NCBI GenBank assembly: GCA_024508355.1
Contig: JAMZEJ010000009.1
Coordinates: 62,001-126,000, forward strand
DNA: 64,000 nucleotides
Direction of reading: 5' to 3'
From: Rhizosaccharibacter radicis
Lineage (GTDB): Bacteria > Pseudomonadota > Alphaproteobacteria > Acetobacterales > Acetobacteraceae
Shown: piece after piece, positions 53,837 to 62,810 of the stretch
Layout of the letters: each line of letters starts with the position of its first letter
Position numbering within the stretch: the stretch's first letter is position 1
Made by a program: the position numbers and the translations under genes
The notes under the pieces: model-generated
Database searches by the model: none
Seen by the model: the letters and a program-made list of their open reading frames with translations, nothing else
What the model was told of the DNA's origin: nothing

Positions 53837-55423
53837 CTATGAGCCGGCGATGTCGGCGTCGTCTCTCGCGTGCGGGCCGGATATCGCCGCGTCCGGGCCA
53901 ATCGGCGCCAGTCCCTGCCCGACCCTGGATCGCCGGTAGCCGTAGGACGCGTAGAACAGCGCACCGAGCGTCGCGTAGCCTCCCAGAAGCCCGACCGGCA
54001 GCCAGTTGCCGTGCCGCGCGCTCCCCACAAGGTCGAGCACCAGCGGCGCTCCCATCGACAAGCAGAACAGCACCCCCAGCACCGGCGTGACGCCGATCCA
54101 GACGCCGCGCACCCGCACCCCGCCGAACGGCACGCGGAACGGCCGTTCGGCATCGGCGAAGCGGTTGCGGTGCCAGATCACCGTGATGCACACGATGGAA
54201 AAGCCGCAGATGGTGCCGAGGCTCACCAGGTCGCCGATGATGCCGATCGGCAGCAGCGCGGCGGCGGTCGCCATGCACGCTCCCAGCACGATCGTGCCCG
54301 CGCGCGGCGTCCGCCGCACCGGATCGAGCCGTCCGAACAAGGGCGGCATCAGCCCGTCGCGGGCCATCGCGAACAGGATGCGCGACTGGCCATAGGTCAG
54401 CGACAGCAGCACGGACGACAATCCCGCCACCGCGCCCAGCTTGACCACGAGCGACAGAAGCGGATAGCCCATCGCGTCCACCGCGATCGCCAGCGGATCG
54501 GGCACGCCCAGACGGCGGAACGGCACCACTCCCACCAGCACGGCGGCCACCGCGAGATAGGCCACGGTGCACAACGCCAGCGCCAGCACGATGCCGCGCG
54601 GCAGATCCCGCTGCGGATGACGCGCCTCGGTGCCGGCGGTGGAGATCACCTCGAATCCCATATAGGCGAAGAAGATCACCGACGCCGCCCGCACGACGCC
54701 TGGCCAGCCGTAACGGAAGCCGCCCTCGCTCGGCGGCACGAACGGCGTCCAGTTGTGCGGATGCACCGCGCCGATGCCGAAGCCCACGAACAACAGGAGC
54801 ACGCCGAGCTTCACCGCCACGATCACCGCGTTCACCGCCGCCGACTCGCGCACGCCGCGGATCAGCACCGCCACCACCGCCGCGATCGCCAGCGCCGCCA
54901 CCAGATCCAGGCCGCCGCCCCAGCGCAGCGCGGCCCCCCCGGGCGCGGCGACATCCAGCGTCGCGAACGACCGGTGCAGGAAGGGCGGCACCGTCAGGCC
55001 CAGATCATGCAGCAGGGACGCCAGATAGCCGGACAGCCCCGACGCGACCGCGGACCCGGCGATGCCGTATTCCAGCAGCATCAGCCAGCCGATGATCCAG
55101 GCGAACAGCTCGCCCAGCGTCGCATAGGCGTAGGTGTACGCGGAGCCCGCCACCGGCATCACCGAGGCCAGCTCCGCGTAGCACAGCGCCGCGAAGCCGC
55201 AGGCCAGCCCCGCCAGCACGAACGACAACAGGATGGCGGGCCCGGCATAGGCCGCGGCCGCGTTGCCGGTCATCACGTAGATGCCGGCGCCGATGATGGA
55301 GCCGATGCCCAACGCCGTGATCTGCGCCGGCCCCAGCGTGCGCCGCAGCCCGGTGCCCCTCGCCTCGACCGCCACGGAGGCCGCCGGTTTCCGCCGCAGC
55401 AATGCCGTCGCCAAGCCCGCCAC
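53837..55423 (-). CDS. APC-family amino acid permease
   Basis: The 528-residue inner-membrane transporter has about 12 hydrophobic helices. It shows APC motifs such as GIGSIIGAGIYVMTGNAAA, FVLAGLACGFAALCYAELAS and FFAYMGFEVISTAGTEARHP, typical of cationic amino-acid transporters (CAT/YfnA-like). The GTG start at 55423 is well supported by GGAAGGAG 6 bases upstream. It is the promoter-proximal gene of the peptide-scavenging cluster; its substrate is not known. Confidence 0.9.
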   Translation of the reverse strand: MAGLATALLRRKPAASVAVEARGTGLRRTLGPAQITALGIGSIIGAGIYVMTGNAAAAYAGPAILLSFVLAGLACGFAALCYAELASVMPVAGSAYTYAYATLGELFAWIIGWLMLLEYGIAGSAVASGLSGYLASLLHDLGLTVPPFLHRSFATLDVAAPGGAALRWGGGLDLVAALAIAAVVAVLIRGVRESAAVNAVIVAVKLGVLLLFVGFGIGAVHPHNWTPFVPPSEGGFRYGWPGVVRAASVIFFAYMGFEVISTAGTEARHPQRDLPRGIVLALALCTVAYLAVAAVLVGVVPFRRLGVPDPLAIAVDAMGYPLLSLVVKLGAVAGLSSVLLSLTYGQSRILFAMARDGLMPPLFGRLDPVRRTPRAGTIVLGACMATAAALLPIGIIGDLVSLGTICGFSIVCITVIWHRNRFADAERPFRVPFGGVRVRGVWIGVTPVLGVLFCLSMGAPLVLDLVGSARHGNWLPVGLLGGYATLGALFYASYGYRRSRVGQGLAPIGPDAAISGPHARDDADIAGS

Positions 55424-55669
55424 GCTTTTCTCCTTCCGTTCCGCTCCCGGTCCGCCGCCCGGCTGGCCATGATAGGCGCGCCGGCCGGGCGGCGCCCGTT
55501 CGATCGGGCCAGGCTTCGTCGTTCCCGGGCCGCGGGCGCCGTTTCCGCGCCTGGCCGGGCCGTGCGGGTGCTTCCGGCCCGCGGGCGACGAAGGTTGGCC
55601 CGGCGGCGCATGGTTTCGGCGCGTCCGGCCGGGTAGGACAGCCTTGACGCTTGCCCGCGCGGTGGTTCG

Positions 55670-56671
55670 ATGCCCGACCCTTCTTCCGTTGTCCTTCCAC
55701 CGCCCGCGCCGCTCCGGCCGGAGATGGAGCGGTTCCGCGACGACATCGCCGCCGCCTACCATCGTCATCCCCCGCTCGCGCGCTTGTCGCTGCCGCAGGC
55801 GCGCGCGGTGGCCGAACAGGTGCGGGCACCCTGGGCGGCGGGCGGCCCCGTCATGCTGCGGAGCCACACCCTCACGGTTCCGCTCGCCGGCCGCCCGCTG
55901 CGTCTGCGCCTGCACCAGCCCGCGCGCGATCCGGACGGACTGCTGGCCTACGTGCATGGCGGGGGCTGGCAGCTCTTCTCCGTGGACACCCATGACCGGG
56001 TGATGCGCGAATACGCGGCGCGCTCCGGGCTGGCGGTGGTCGGGATCGACTACAGCCTGTCGCCGGAAGCGCGCTTTCCCCGCGCGGTGGAGGAAGTGAC
56101 GGCTCTGCTGCGCTGGCTGCGCACTCCTGACGCCGCCGGCGCGCTCGAACTGGACACGAGCAGCCGGAAGCTGGCGGTGGGCGGCGACTCGGCCGGCGGC
56201 AACCTGTCGCTCGCCGCCACGCTCGCACTGCGCGACGACGAGCCGGCGGCGATGCCGGACGCGGTGGTGATGAACTATCCGGTGGTGGACCCCGATACCA
56301 GCCGCCCGTCGTACCGGCGCTACGGGGGCCCCGAGTTCAACCTCACCGAGGCCGAGATGCGCGGCTTCTGGAACGGCTACGCGCCCGAGCCGGCGCAACG
56401 CCACCATCCGCGCGCCAGCCTGCTGCGCGGTTCGCTGCGCGGCCTGCCGCCGGTGCTGATCGCGCTCGCGGAGTGCGACGTGCTGCACGACGAGGGCGCC
56501 GCGCTGGCGGAAGCGCTCGCCCTGGCCGGCGTTCCGGTGCGGGCGCTGACCTATCGCGGCATGCCGCACAGCTTCCTGGAAGCGATGTCGATCTCGCCCG
56601 ACAGCGCCCGCGCGTTCGACGACGCCGCCGCGTGGCTGCGCGACGTCCTGCGGCTGCCGGTCGCGGCCTGA
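55670..56671 (+). CDS. Alpha/beta-hydrolase, hormone-sensitive-lipase family
   Basis: The 333-residue cytoplasmic esterase has the oxyanion motif HGGGW, nucleophile motif GGDSAGGNL, catalytic Asp in LAECDVLHDEG and His in GMPHSFLEA. This is the HSL-type carboxylesterase set, and the substrate is unknown. It is divergent from the permease gene and its stop is 11 bases before the PaiB-like gene, so the two are likely co-transcribed. Confidence 0.9.
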   Translation: MPDPSSVVLPPPAPLRPEMERFRDDIAAAYHRHPPLARLSLPQARAVAEQVRAPWAAGGPVMLRSHTLTVPLAGRPLRLRLHQPARDPDGLLAYVHGGGWQLFSVDTHDRVMREYAARSGLAVVGIDYSLSPEARFPRAVEEVTALLRWLRTPDAAGALELDTSSRKLAVGGDSAGGNLSLAATLALRDDEPAAMPDAVVMNYPVVDPDTSRPSYRRYGGPEFNLTEAEMRGFWNGYAPEPAQRHHPRASLLRGSLRGLPPVLIALAECDVLHDEGAALAEALALAGVPVRALTYRGMPHSFLEAMSISPDSARAFDDAAAWLRDVLRLPVAA

Positions 56672-56682
56672 CACGGCGCGCC

Positions 56683-57327
56683 ATGTTCATCCCCGACGAA
56701 TACCGCTTGTCCGACGCCGCGCAGGCGCTGGCGCTGGCGCGCGAGATCCGCACCGGCAGCCTGCTCGTCTGCGACGATTCGGGCGTGCCGGACGCCAGCC
56801 ACCTGCCCTTCCTGTTCGATGCCGACGGGGCCGATCCGGTCACCGGAGCCGGCGCCGTGCTCACCGGGCATGTGGACCGGCGGAACCCGCAATGGCGGGC
56901 CCTGCGGGCGCGGCCGGACTGCCGGGTCGCGTTTCTCAGCCCGCAGGCGCACGTGTCGCCGTCCTGGTACGGCACCCGTCCGCGCGCGCCGACCTGGCTG
57001 TATGTCGCGATCCATGTGCGGGGCCGGGCCACGCTGGTGGAGGACGGCTCCTCCCTGCGCCGGATGGTGGAGCGCCTGTCCACCGAACTGGAACCCGGGC
57101 ACAGCCCGTGGAACGTGGACCAGATCGTGCCCTACACCGAGCGGCTGATGAACCACATCGTCGGCTTCACGGTCGCGGTGGACCGGGTGGACGCGCAGAT
57201 CCGGCTCGGCCAGACCAACACTCCCGACGATCGCCGCCGGGTGCTGGCCGGGCTCGACGCGGGCGACGCCCAGGCCCGCGCGGTCGCCGGGCTGATCCGG
57301 CGGCTGGCCCCGTTCGACGGCGGTTAA
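56683..57327 (+). CDS. FMN-binding PaiB-family protein
   Basis: The 214-residue protein has the split-barrel flavin-binding fold of the PaiB family (MFIPDEYRLSD, SHLPFLFD, GHVDRRNPQW, WYGTRPRAPTWLYVAIHVRG, LMNHIVGFTVAVDRVDAQIRLGQ). PaiB proteins are annotated as negative transcriptional regulators in Bacillus, but the regulatory role is not general. It follows the esterase directly. Confidence 0.85.
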   Translation: MFIPDEYRLSDAAQALALAREIRTGSLLVCDDSGVPDASHLPFLFDADGADPVTGAGAVLTGHVDRRNPQWRALRARPDCRVAFLSPQAHVSPSWYGTRPRAPTWLYVAIHVRGRATLVEDGSSLRRMVERLSTELEPGHSPWNVDQIVPYTERLMNHIVGFTVAVDRVDAQIRLGQTNTPDDRRRVLAGLDAGDAQARAVAGLIRRLAPFDGG

Positions 57328-57463
57328 GCACGCCCGGCGACATCGTCCGCCCCGCATCGCCGGCGGACCGGATTGCCTGCGGGCGATCCGGACAGCGGAT
57401 CACCTTGGCGGCGGGAGTTCCGGTGGGAGCCGGACCGCCGTGCCAGCGCGGTGAGGCCGTCTC

Positions 57464-58234
57464 CTAGACGCCGCCCCGGCGCATGAACGCGGACGGCGTG
57501 GTGCCGAACGCGCGCTGGAACATCGCCGAGAAGGCGCTGGGACTTTCATAGCCCACCTCGCAGGCGGCGCGCGTCACCGTGCAGCCTTCGGTGAGGCGCG
57601 CGCAGGCCGACACCAGCCTCGCCTGCTGGCGCCAGCTGCCCAGACTCATGCCGCACTGCTCGCGAAACGTGCGGGTGAGCGTGCGGCGTCCCATGCCGGC
57701 GATGATGGCGCAGCGATCCAGGTCCTCGCTGCCCCGCAGATCCGCCAGCAGCGTCCGGCACAGCCGCATCAGCCGCTCGTCGCGCGGCATCGGCAGGGTC
57801 GGCATCCGCACCGCCTTGCCCCGGATCTCGTCCAGCACCAGACGCATCAGCCGTCCGTCGCGCCCGTCCACCTCGTATTCGGCGTCGACGGCCATGGCTT
57901 CCAGGATCAGGGCGCGCAGCAGCGGCGACACTTCGATCACGCAGGGTGCAGCCGGCAGCCCTTCCACCGCCGCATCGTCCACGTAGAGCGTGCGCAGCGA
58001 GACCGGGGAGCGGCACAGCACCTCGTGCTCCACCCCCGCCGGCAGCCACAAGGCGCGCTGCGGCGGCACCACCGTGCAGCCGGCGTCGGTGGTCACCGCC
58101 ATGGTGCCGCTGGCGGCATACAGAAGCTGCGCCCGGCCGTGGCGGTGGCGGGGATCGAGAAACCCTTCCGGATATTCGTCGGCCAGCGCGGCGACGGGGC
58201 GGGGCGTGGCGAGGCAGGCAAGGCTGGGACGCAT
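57464..58234 (-). CDS. AraC-family transcriptional regulator
   Basis: The protein of about 256 residues has an N-terminal cupin sensing domain (RHRHGRAQLLYAASGTMAV, PPQRALWLPAGVEHEV) and a C-terminal AraC DNA-binding domain (RRTLTRTFREQCGMSLGSWR, with GYESPSAFSAMFQRAFG). It resembles cupin-AraC regulators of small-molecule resistance or catabolism. The ATG at 58234 precedes the cupin; a start at 58321 would overlap the DUF427 gene by 4 bases. A GTATAC-containing site lies just upstream of 58234. Confidence 0.85.
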   Translation of the reverse strand: MRPSLACLATPRPVAALADEYPEGFLDPRHRHGRAQLLYAASGTMAVTTDAGCTVVPPQRALWLPAGVEHEVLCRSPVSLRTLYVDDAAVEGLPAAPCVIEVSPLLRALILEAMAVDAEYEVDGRDGRLMRLVLDEIRGKAVRMPTLPMPRDERLMRLCRTLLADLRGSEDLDRCAIIAGMGRRTLTRTFREQCGMSLGSWRQQARLVSACARLTEGCTVTRAACEVGYESPSAFSAMFQRAFGTTPSAFMRRGGV

Positions 58235-58281
58235 GGGCGGGAGTCCGGCGATCGCGCGAACGGGTCCCCCAAGCCTAGCAA

Positions 58282-58293
58282 ATTGTATACCAT
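58282..58293. promoter_or_regulatory. GTATAC palindromic element before the AraC gene
   Basis: ATTGTATACCAT is centred on the palindrome GTATAC, about 50 bases upstream of the chosen AraC start. TNGTATACNA-type sites are bound by GntR-family regulators; on the minus strand it also offers TATACA as a -10. No GntR gene is in the window. Confidence 0.35.
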
Positions 58294-58317
58294 CGGACGC
58301 AAGCCCGGCGCGCACGC

Positions 58318-58698
58318 TCACCCGGCGGAGATGTCGTCCACCCGGTCGGGATAGAACGCGACGTGCCCGGCGATCGCCGCCACCGGCGCGAACGGCGTCT
58401 CGTAGCTCCAGGCCACGTCGCGGCCGTCATGCGCGAAATAGCTCGCATCGCCCTTGTAGGGGCAATGGGTGCGGGTCCCCGACGGTGCCAGCCGGTCCAG
58501 ACTGACGTCGGCGCGGGGAACATAGAACACCGGTGGATAGGTCGACTCGCGCAGGATCAGCGCGCGCGACGAGTCCGCCACCGTCGCGCCGCCCAGCAGG
58601 ACGCGCACGGTGCCGGGCGCCGGTTCGATGCGGATCGGATGGTCGGCGGTGCCGGCGGTAGCGCCGGCGGTGATGCCAGTCTTGGCGATGGTCGTCAT
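58318..58698 (-). CDS. DUF427-family protein
   Basis: The 126-residue protein matches the small DUF427 domain (HPIRIEPAPGTVRVLLGGATVADSSRALILRES, then FYVPRADV, PYKGDASYFA, AWSYETPF, GHVAFYPDRVD). It is a cytoplasmic beta-rich protein of unknown function, common in alphaproteobacteria and actinobacteria. It lies upstream of the AraC gene on the same strand. Confidence 0.87.
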   Translation of the reverse strand: MTTIAKTGITAGATAGTADHPIRIEPAPGTVRVLLGGATVADSSRALILRESTYPPVFYVPRADVSLDRLAPSGTRTHCPYKGDASYFAHDGRDVAWSYETPFAPVAAIAGHVAFYPDRVDDISAG

Positions 58699-58769
58699 GA
58701 CGATCTCCTTCTCCCCGGATCAACGACCGGCCTGGCGCCCCTGTTCCCCGGAGCACCGCCCCGTGTCCC

Positions 58770-58799
58770 GGCTTCGGGCGCGCTCCCGCGCCCGAAGCC
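58770..58799 (-). terminator. Hairpin terminator of the nucleoside-permease gene
   Basis: A perfect 13-base-pair stem (58770-58782 with 58787-58799) closes a CTCC loop 20 bases past the stop at 58820. No T-tract follows on the minus strand. Confidence 0.65.
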
Positions 58800-58819
58800 C
58801 GCCCGGCGACGCCGCCCGC

Positions 58820-59968
58820 TCACCGGCTCGCCGGCACCTGGTCCCGGTAGCGGTCCCAGTGCGTCGCCAGCTCGCGCACCACGACGCTGCCGACGTCAAA
58901 GGCGGCGTCCACCGCGGGCATGAAGCCGCTATAGCCACCGCCGCCCGGGTTGGCCTCGCTGGCCAGCAGCGCGGCGGGGGTCTGGCCGGGGGGCGGCATG
59001 TCGTAGTTGGACGCGGTGCGCAGCACCAGCACGCGCCGCAGATCCACCAGCCTCGCCTGCGCCAGGAAGCTCAGCGCCTGCATCATGCCGGCATCCTCCT
59101 CCGCCGTGGTGGCGAAGCGTCCCTCGTCGTGGGTCCAGTAGCGCACCCAGTTCTCGGCCCACTCATTCATGCGGCCGCCGACCCAGAAGGTGCCGGCCGC
59201 CAGCGTGTCGCCCATCTGCACCCGCGCCGGGCGCTCGCCGTCGCCGAAGCCACGATACCGGGCGCGCAGCGCGGCGAGGCCGGACGGATCGGGCAGCCGG
59301 ATGTCGCGGGTGAGCGCATAGGCCCAGCGCACCAGCCCGGGATCGAGCGTGTAGACCATGGTGCCGGAGATGGAATCCGCCGGCGGCACCGGCTGCTCGA
59401 ACGGTGTTGCGCGCTGCAGCGGCAGGTAGCCGGTGCTCCAGCCGGCGGGGATCTCGCGGGCATCGATCTCGTGCGCCAGATCGCCGTCCACCACGTGCGG
59501 CGCCCACACCGCGGCGCCGGGCGAGCCGAAATGCGGGTCGATCCCGGCGATTCCGGCCAGCACGACATAGGCGTGGCTGAGGTCGAAGCGCCCGTCATGG
59601 CCCAGCGCGGTGATCGAGGCGGCCGCCCGGGTCGGCCCTTCGCCGGTGACGATCCCGAGCACGCCGAGTTCGCGGTTGATCCGCAGCGGCCGGTAGCCGG
59701 CGGGGTTCGGCAGCACCTCGCGCAGCGGCAGCTTCTCCACCCAGCGCTGGAACTCGCCCGGCCGGTCGCCGGTATCCGAGCCCAGCTCGAAGGTGGTGAC
59801 CACCACCACCCGGATCGGGATCGGCGCGGTGGAAGCAGCCGTGTCCGGGGTCGCTGGGGTCGAGGTCGCCGATGGGGAGGTCGAGGCGGCCGGCCCCTGG
59901 GGAGCGCAGCCGGCCGAGGCGGCGGCCAGAACGGCGAAACAGGCGAGAACCGGCAGGCGGCGCGTCAT
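58820..59968 (-). CDS. Purine nucleoside permease (NUP family) lipoprotein
   Basis: The 382-residue protein has a lipoprotein signal (RRLPVLACFAVLAAASAGC) and the NUP domain (VVVTTFELGSDTGDRPGEFQRW, GVLGIVTGEGPTRAAASITALG, LAGIAGIDPHFGSPGAAVWA, TASNYDMPPPGQTPA). NUP proteins were described as purine nucleoside permeases but have a nucleosidase-like fold, so the molecular role is uncertain. It lies downstream of hpnN with a 223-base gap that contains nothing recognisable. Confidence 0.85.
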   Translation of the reverse strand: MTRRLPVLACFAVLAAASAGCAPQGPAASTSPSATSTPATPDTAASTAPIPIRVVVVTTFELGSDTGDRPGEFQRWVEKLPLREVLPNPAGYRPLRINRELGVLGIVTGEGPTRAAASITALGHDGRFDLSHAYVVLAGIAGIDPHFGSPGAAVWAPHVVDGDLAHEIDAREIPAGWSTGYLPLQRATPFEQPVPPADSISGTMVYTLDPGLVRWAYALTRDIRLPDPSGLAALRARYRGFGDGERPARVQMGDTLAAGTFWVGGRMNEWAENWVRYWTHDEGRFATTAEEDAGMMQALSFLAQARLVDLRRVLVLRTASNYDMPPPGQTPAALLASEANPGGGGYSGFMPAVDAAFDVGSVVVRELATHWDRYRDQVPASR

Positions 59969-60191
59969 CGGCGGGTGGTTCCTCGGGAACGGCGGGAAGG
60001 CTCCGGCACGGTTCTTCCGGCCACCGGAACGCGGATGCCGGACGGCACCGCCCCCGCGGCCATGCAAAACCCCCGCCGCGATCGGAATCGCTTCCCGGAC
60101 CCATGCGCGAACGACGCGGCGCAGCGGCCCCCACGCCGCTTCCGGACGCCGGCGGTGCGGCCGGCGGCCCCGCGCCGGCCGGCGAGAAGCT

Positions 60192-62789
60192 CTAGCCCGC
60201 GGTCCGCCGCCGCACGCTCGCCAGCAGCGCCGGCACGAACACCAGCGTCGCCAGCAGGGTGCAGGCGAGGCTGAGCAGCAGCAGCCGTCCCATGGACGCG
60301 GTGCCCGGATGGTGGGACGCGGCCAGCGAGCCGAACGCGGTGCCGGTGGTGAGCGCCGAGAACAGGATCGCCCGCGCGGTGGGCGAGGCGAGCGGCCCGT
60401 CCAGCCCGCTGCGCCAGTTCATCACGAAGTAGATGTTGAACGACACGCCCACGCCCAGCAGCAGCGGCAGGGCGATCACGTTGGCGAAGTTGAGCGGCTC
60501 CGGGATCGCCACCAGCAGCAGCACCGTCAGCAGCGCCGACAGCATCAGCGGCGCCAGCACCAGCGCCATGTCCTTGGGCCGCCGCAGCACCACCAGCAGG
60601 ATCACCGCGATGGCGGCCAGCGCACTCAGCGCCGCAACCGAGAAGGCGTGCACCACCGTGCGCGCGCTTTCCACGATGGTGACGGCCGACCCCGCGAGCT
60701 CGGGCCATACCGCGCTCACCTGCCGCACGAAGGCGTGCAGCTTGGCGTTGTTGTTGAGGCCGCCGCGCGGATGCACCTCCATGTGCGCCCGGCCGTCCGG
60801 CAGCAGCCAGTCGCGCTTGATGTGCGCGGGCACGTCGTCGAACCCGACCGGCTTGTTCACCGACAGCACGTCGCGGAGCTCGTCGAGCTGGGCCGGCAGG
60901 AACCGGGTCAGCGCCGCGTTGGCATCGAGCAGCAGCGCGTCCGGCGCGTCCTTGAGCGCGGTCACCGCCGCCGCGATCCGCACCAGCGGATCGCCGGGTG
61001 CGAGCTTGGCCGCCACGGGGGCCAGGTCGGCGGCGGTTCTGGCGGCGGCGGCGCGCAGGGCGGCCGCGTCCGGGGCCGGCAGCACCGTCTGCCCCTCGAT
61101 GGTCGGCAGCAGGATCTGCGCCGCGTCGGCGATCATCTCCAGCTTCGGACCCTGGTCCTCGGGCACGAACGAGCCGAGCCAGAGCACGTCGTGCACCAGG
61201 GGCAGCCTCCCGATGCGGGTCGCGAGCCCCCTGGCCACGTCGAGATTCGGCGCCAGCAGCTCCACGCTGTAGGGGCTGGTGAGCGGATCGGCCATCAGCA
61301 GGTGCAGCGTGCGCGTCGCCTCGCCGTTCGGGTTCTTGGTGTGCAGCGGGTCGCCGTCGAACCGCAGCGAGGGGATCAGGCACAGCCCGGCCAGGGCGAG
61401 CACGGCCGAGATGCCCAGGATCGGCCGACGGGCGCGCACCACGGCGCGGTCCAGGGGGCGGGCCCAGGTGAAGCCGATCTCGCCATGCACCGGCCGCGGC
61501 CGGAACAGGGTCAGCAGCGCCGGCAGCACCGTGAGGGTGCAGGCGAAGGCGATCAGCATGCCGAAGCCCGCGATCAGCCCGAGCTGGGCCACGCCCACGA
61601 AGGCCGTGGGGGTGAAGGCCAGGAACCCCGCGGCGGTGGCCAGTGCCGCCACCAGGATCTGCACGCCGGTCTCGCGCCCGGTCATGCGCAGCGCCTCGCC
61701 CGCCGCCGGCACCGCACCCCCGGCATCGCGCTGGGCACGGAAGCGCACGGAGAACTGGATGGCGAAATCCACCGCGATGCCCACGAACAACACCGCGAAC
61801 GCCACCGAGATCAGGTTGAGCGTTCCCACCACCAGCGCCGCGAAGCCGGTGGTGAGCAGCAGCCCAAGCACCAGCGTCAGCAGGATCGGCACGATCACCC
61901 GCCAGGTGCGCACCGCCAGGATCAGCCACAGCGCCACCAGCACCAGCGATCCGATCAGCCCCGCCACCATGCCCTGCGCGACGGTGGCGAACTCCTCGTC
62001 GTCGAGCGCCACGGAACCGGTGATGAACACCTGCGCCCGGCCGGAGCGCACGAACTCGAGCTTCGCGATCGCGGCACGCATGGCGTCCGTCGCCACGCCG
62101 CCGGGCGCGAACGAGCCGTAATCGAGCTTCGGCTGCGTCACCACGAAGGTGTAGTGGCCGCCCATGTCGCTGAGCGAGCCGCTCAGGAGCTTCTGCCACG
62201 ACAACGGCACCGGATGACCCGCCGCCGCCTGCGCGAGATTGTCCGCGAAGCCGTTCAGGGACGCCGCGAAGCTCGACAGGTTGGCCTGCCCGCGCGCGAC
62301 GCCCTGGCCGATCAGCGACAAGGCGCCGAACAGCCCGCGCGCCGACGGGTCGGACGCGAGCTGGCCCAGGAAGGGCTGGGCGTCCACCGTCTTCTCCAGC
62401 AGCGCTTCCAGCGGCTTGGCATCGAGAAACAGCAGCCCGTTATGCCGCAGGTAGCGGTCCTGGCCCGGCAGATCGACCGACCGGAAATGGCTGGTGGCCC
62501 GCAGCGCTTCCGCGAGCTCGCGCGAAGTCGCCTGCGCTTCCTCCGGGATCTCGGCCCGGATCACCGCGACAAGCTGGTCCTCCCCCTGGGGAAAGGCCTG
62601 CTTGAACATGGTCTGGCGCTTCTTCCAGGCGAGCTTGGCCGAGAACAGGCCGCCCGTGTCGGTGGACACCCCGAGGCGGGTCTTGGTGGCGACCACCGCG
62701 CCCACCGCCAGCAGCAGGGCCAGCACGGACACCATCAGGGCGCGCCTGGAACAGAAGGCGGCGAGGCGCCCGAGCGGAACCGACAACAT
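60192..62789 (-). CDS. hpnN: Hopanoid transporter HpnN (MMPL/RND family)
   Basis: The 865-residue inner-membrane protein has the RND/MMPL layout: an N-terminal helix, a large periplasmic loop, two blocks of helices around sterol-sensing-like segments (VAFAVLFVGIAVDFAIQFSVRF, FANVIALPLLLGVGVSFNIY) and a second loop. HpnN carries hopanoids from the inner to the outer membrane. Length matches HpnN (about 860-880). It starts 21 bases after the phosphatidyltransferase gene ends, so it belongs to the right-hand lipid operon. Confidence 0.9.
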   Translation of the reverse strand: MLSVPLGRLAAFCSRRALMVSVLALLLAVGAVVATKTRLGVSTDTGGLFSAKLAWKKRQTMFKQAFPQGEDQLVAVIRAEIPEEAQATSRELAEALRATSHFRSVDLPGQDRYLRHNGLLFLDAKPLEALLEKTVDAQPFLGQLASDPSARGLFGALSLIGQGVARGQANLSSFAASLNGFADNLAQAAAGHPVPLSWQKLLSGSLSDMGGHYTFVVTQPKLDYGSFAPGGVATDAMRAAIAKLEFVRSGRAQVFITGSVALDDEEFATVAQGMVAGLIGSLVLVALWLILAVRTWRVIVPILLTLVLGLLLTTGFAALVVGTLNLISVAFAVLFVGIAVDFAIQFSVRFRAQRDAGGAVPAAGEALRMTGRETGVQILVAALATAAGFLAFTPTAFVGVAQLGLIAGFGMLIAFACTLTVLPALLTLFRPRPVHGEIGFTWARPLDRAVVRARRPILGISAVLALAGLCLIPSLRFDGDPLHTKNPNGEATRTLHLLMADPLTSPYSVELLAPNLDVARGLATRIGRLPLVHDVLWLGSFVPEDQGPKLEMIADAAQILLPTIEGQTVLPAPDAAALRAAAARTAADLAPVAAKLAPGDPLVRIAAAVTALKDAPDALLLDANAALTRFLPAQLDELRDVLSVNKPVGFDDVPAHIKRDWLLPDGRAHMEVHPRGGLNNNAKLHAFVRQVSAVWPELAGSAVTIVESARTVVHAFSVAALSALAAIAVILLVVLRRPKDMALVLAPLMLSALLTVLLLVAIPEPLNFANVIALPLLLGVGVSFNIYFVMNWRSGLDGPLASPTARAILFSALTTGTAFGSLAASHHPGTASMGRLLLLSLACTLLATLVFVPALLASVRRRTAG

Positions 62790-62810
62790 CGATGCAGCGC
62801 CTTTCGCCGG

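Noticed and set aside
51214-54090. A very long plus-strand open frame antisense to the M20 and TonB-receptor genes
   Set aside because: High GC leaves few stops on the opposite strand. The product is a His/Arg/Val-rich string without domains, whereas the minus strand encodes clear receptor motifs.
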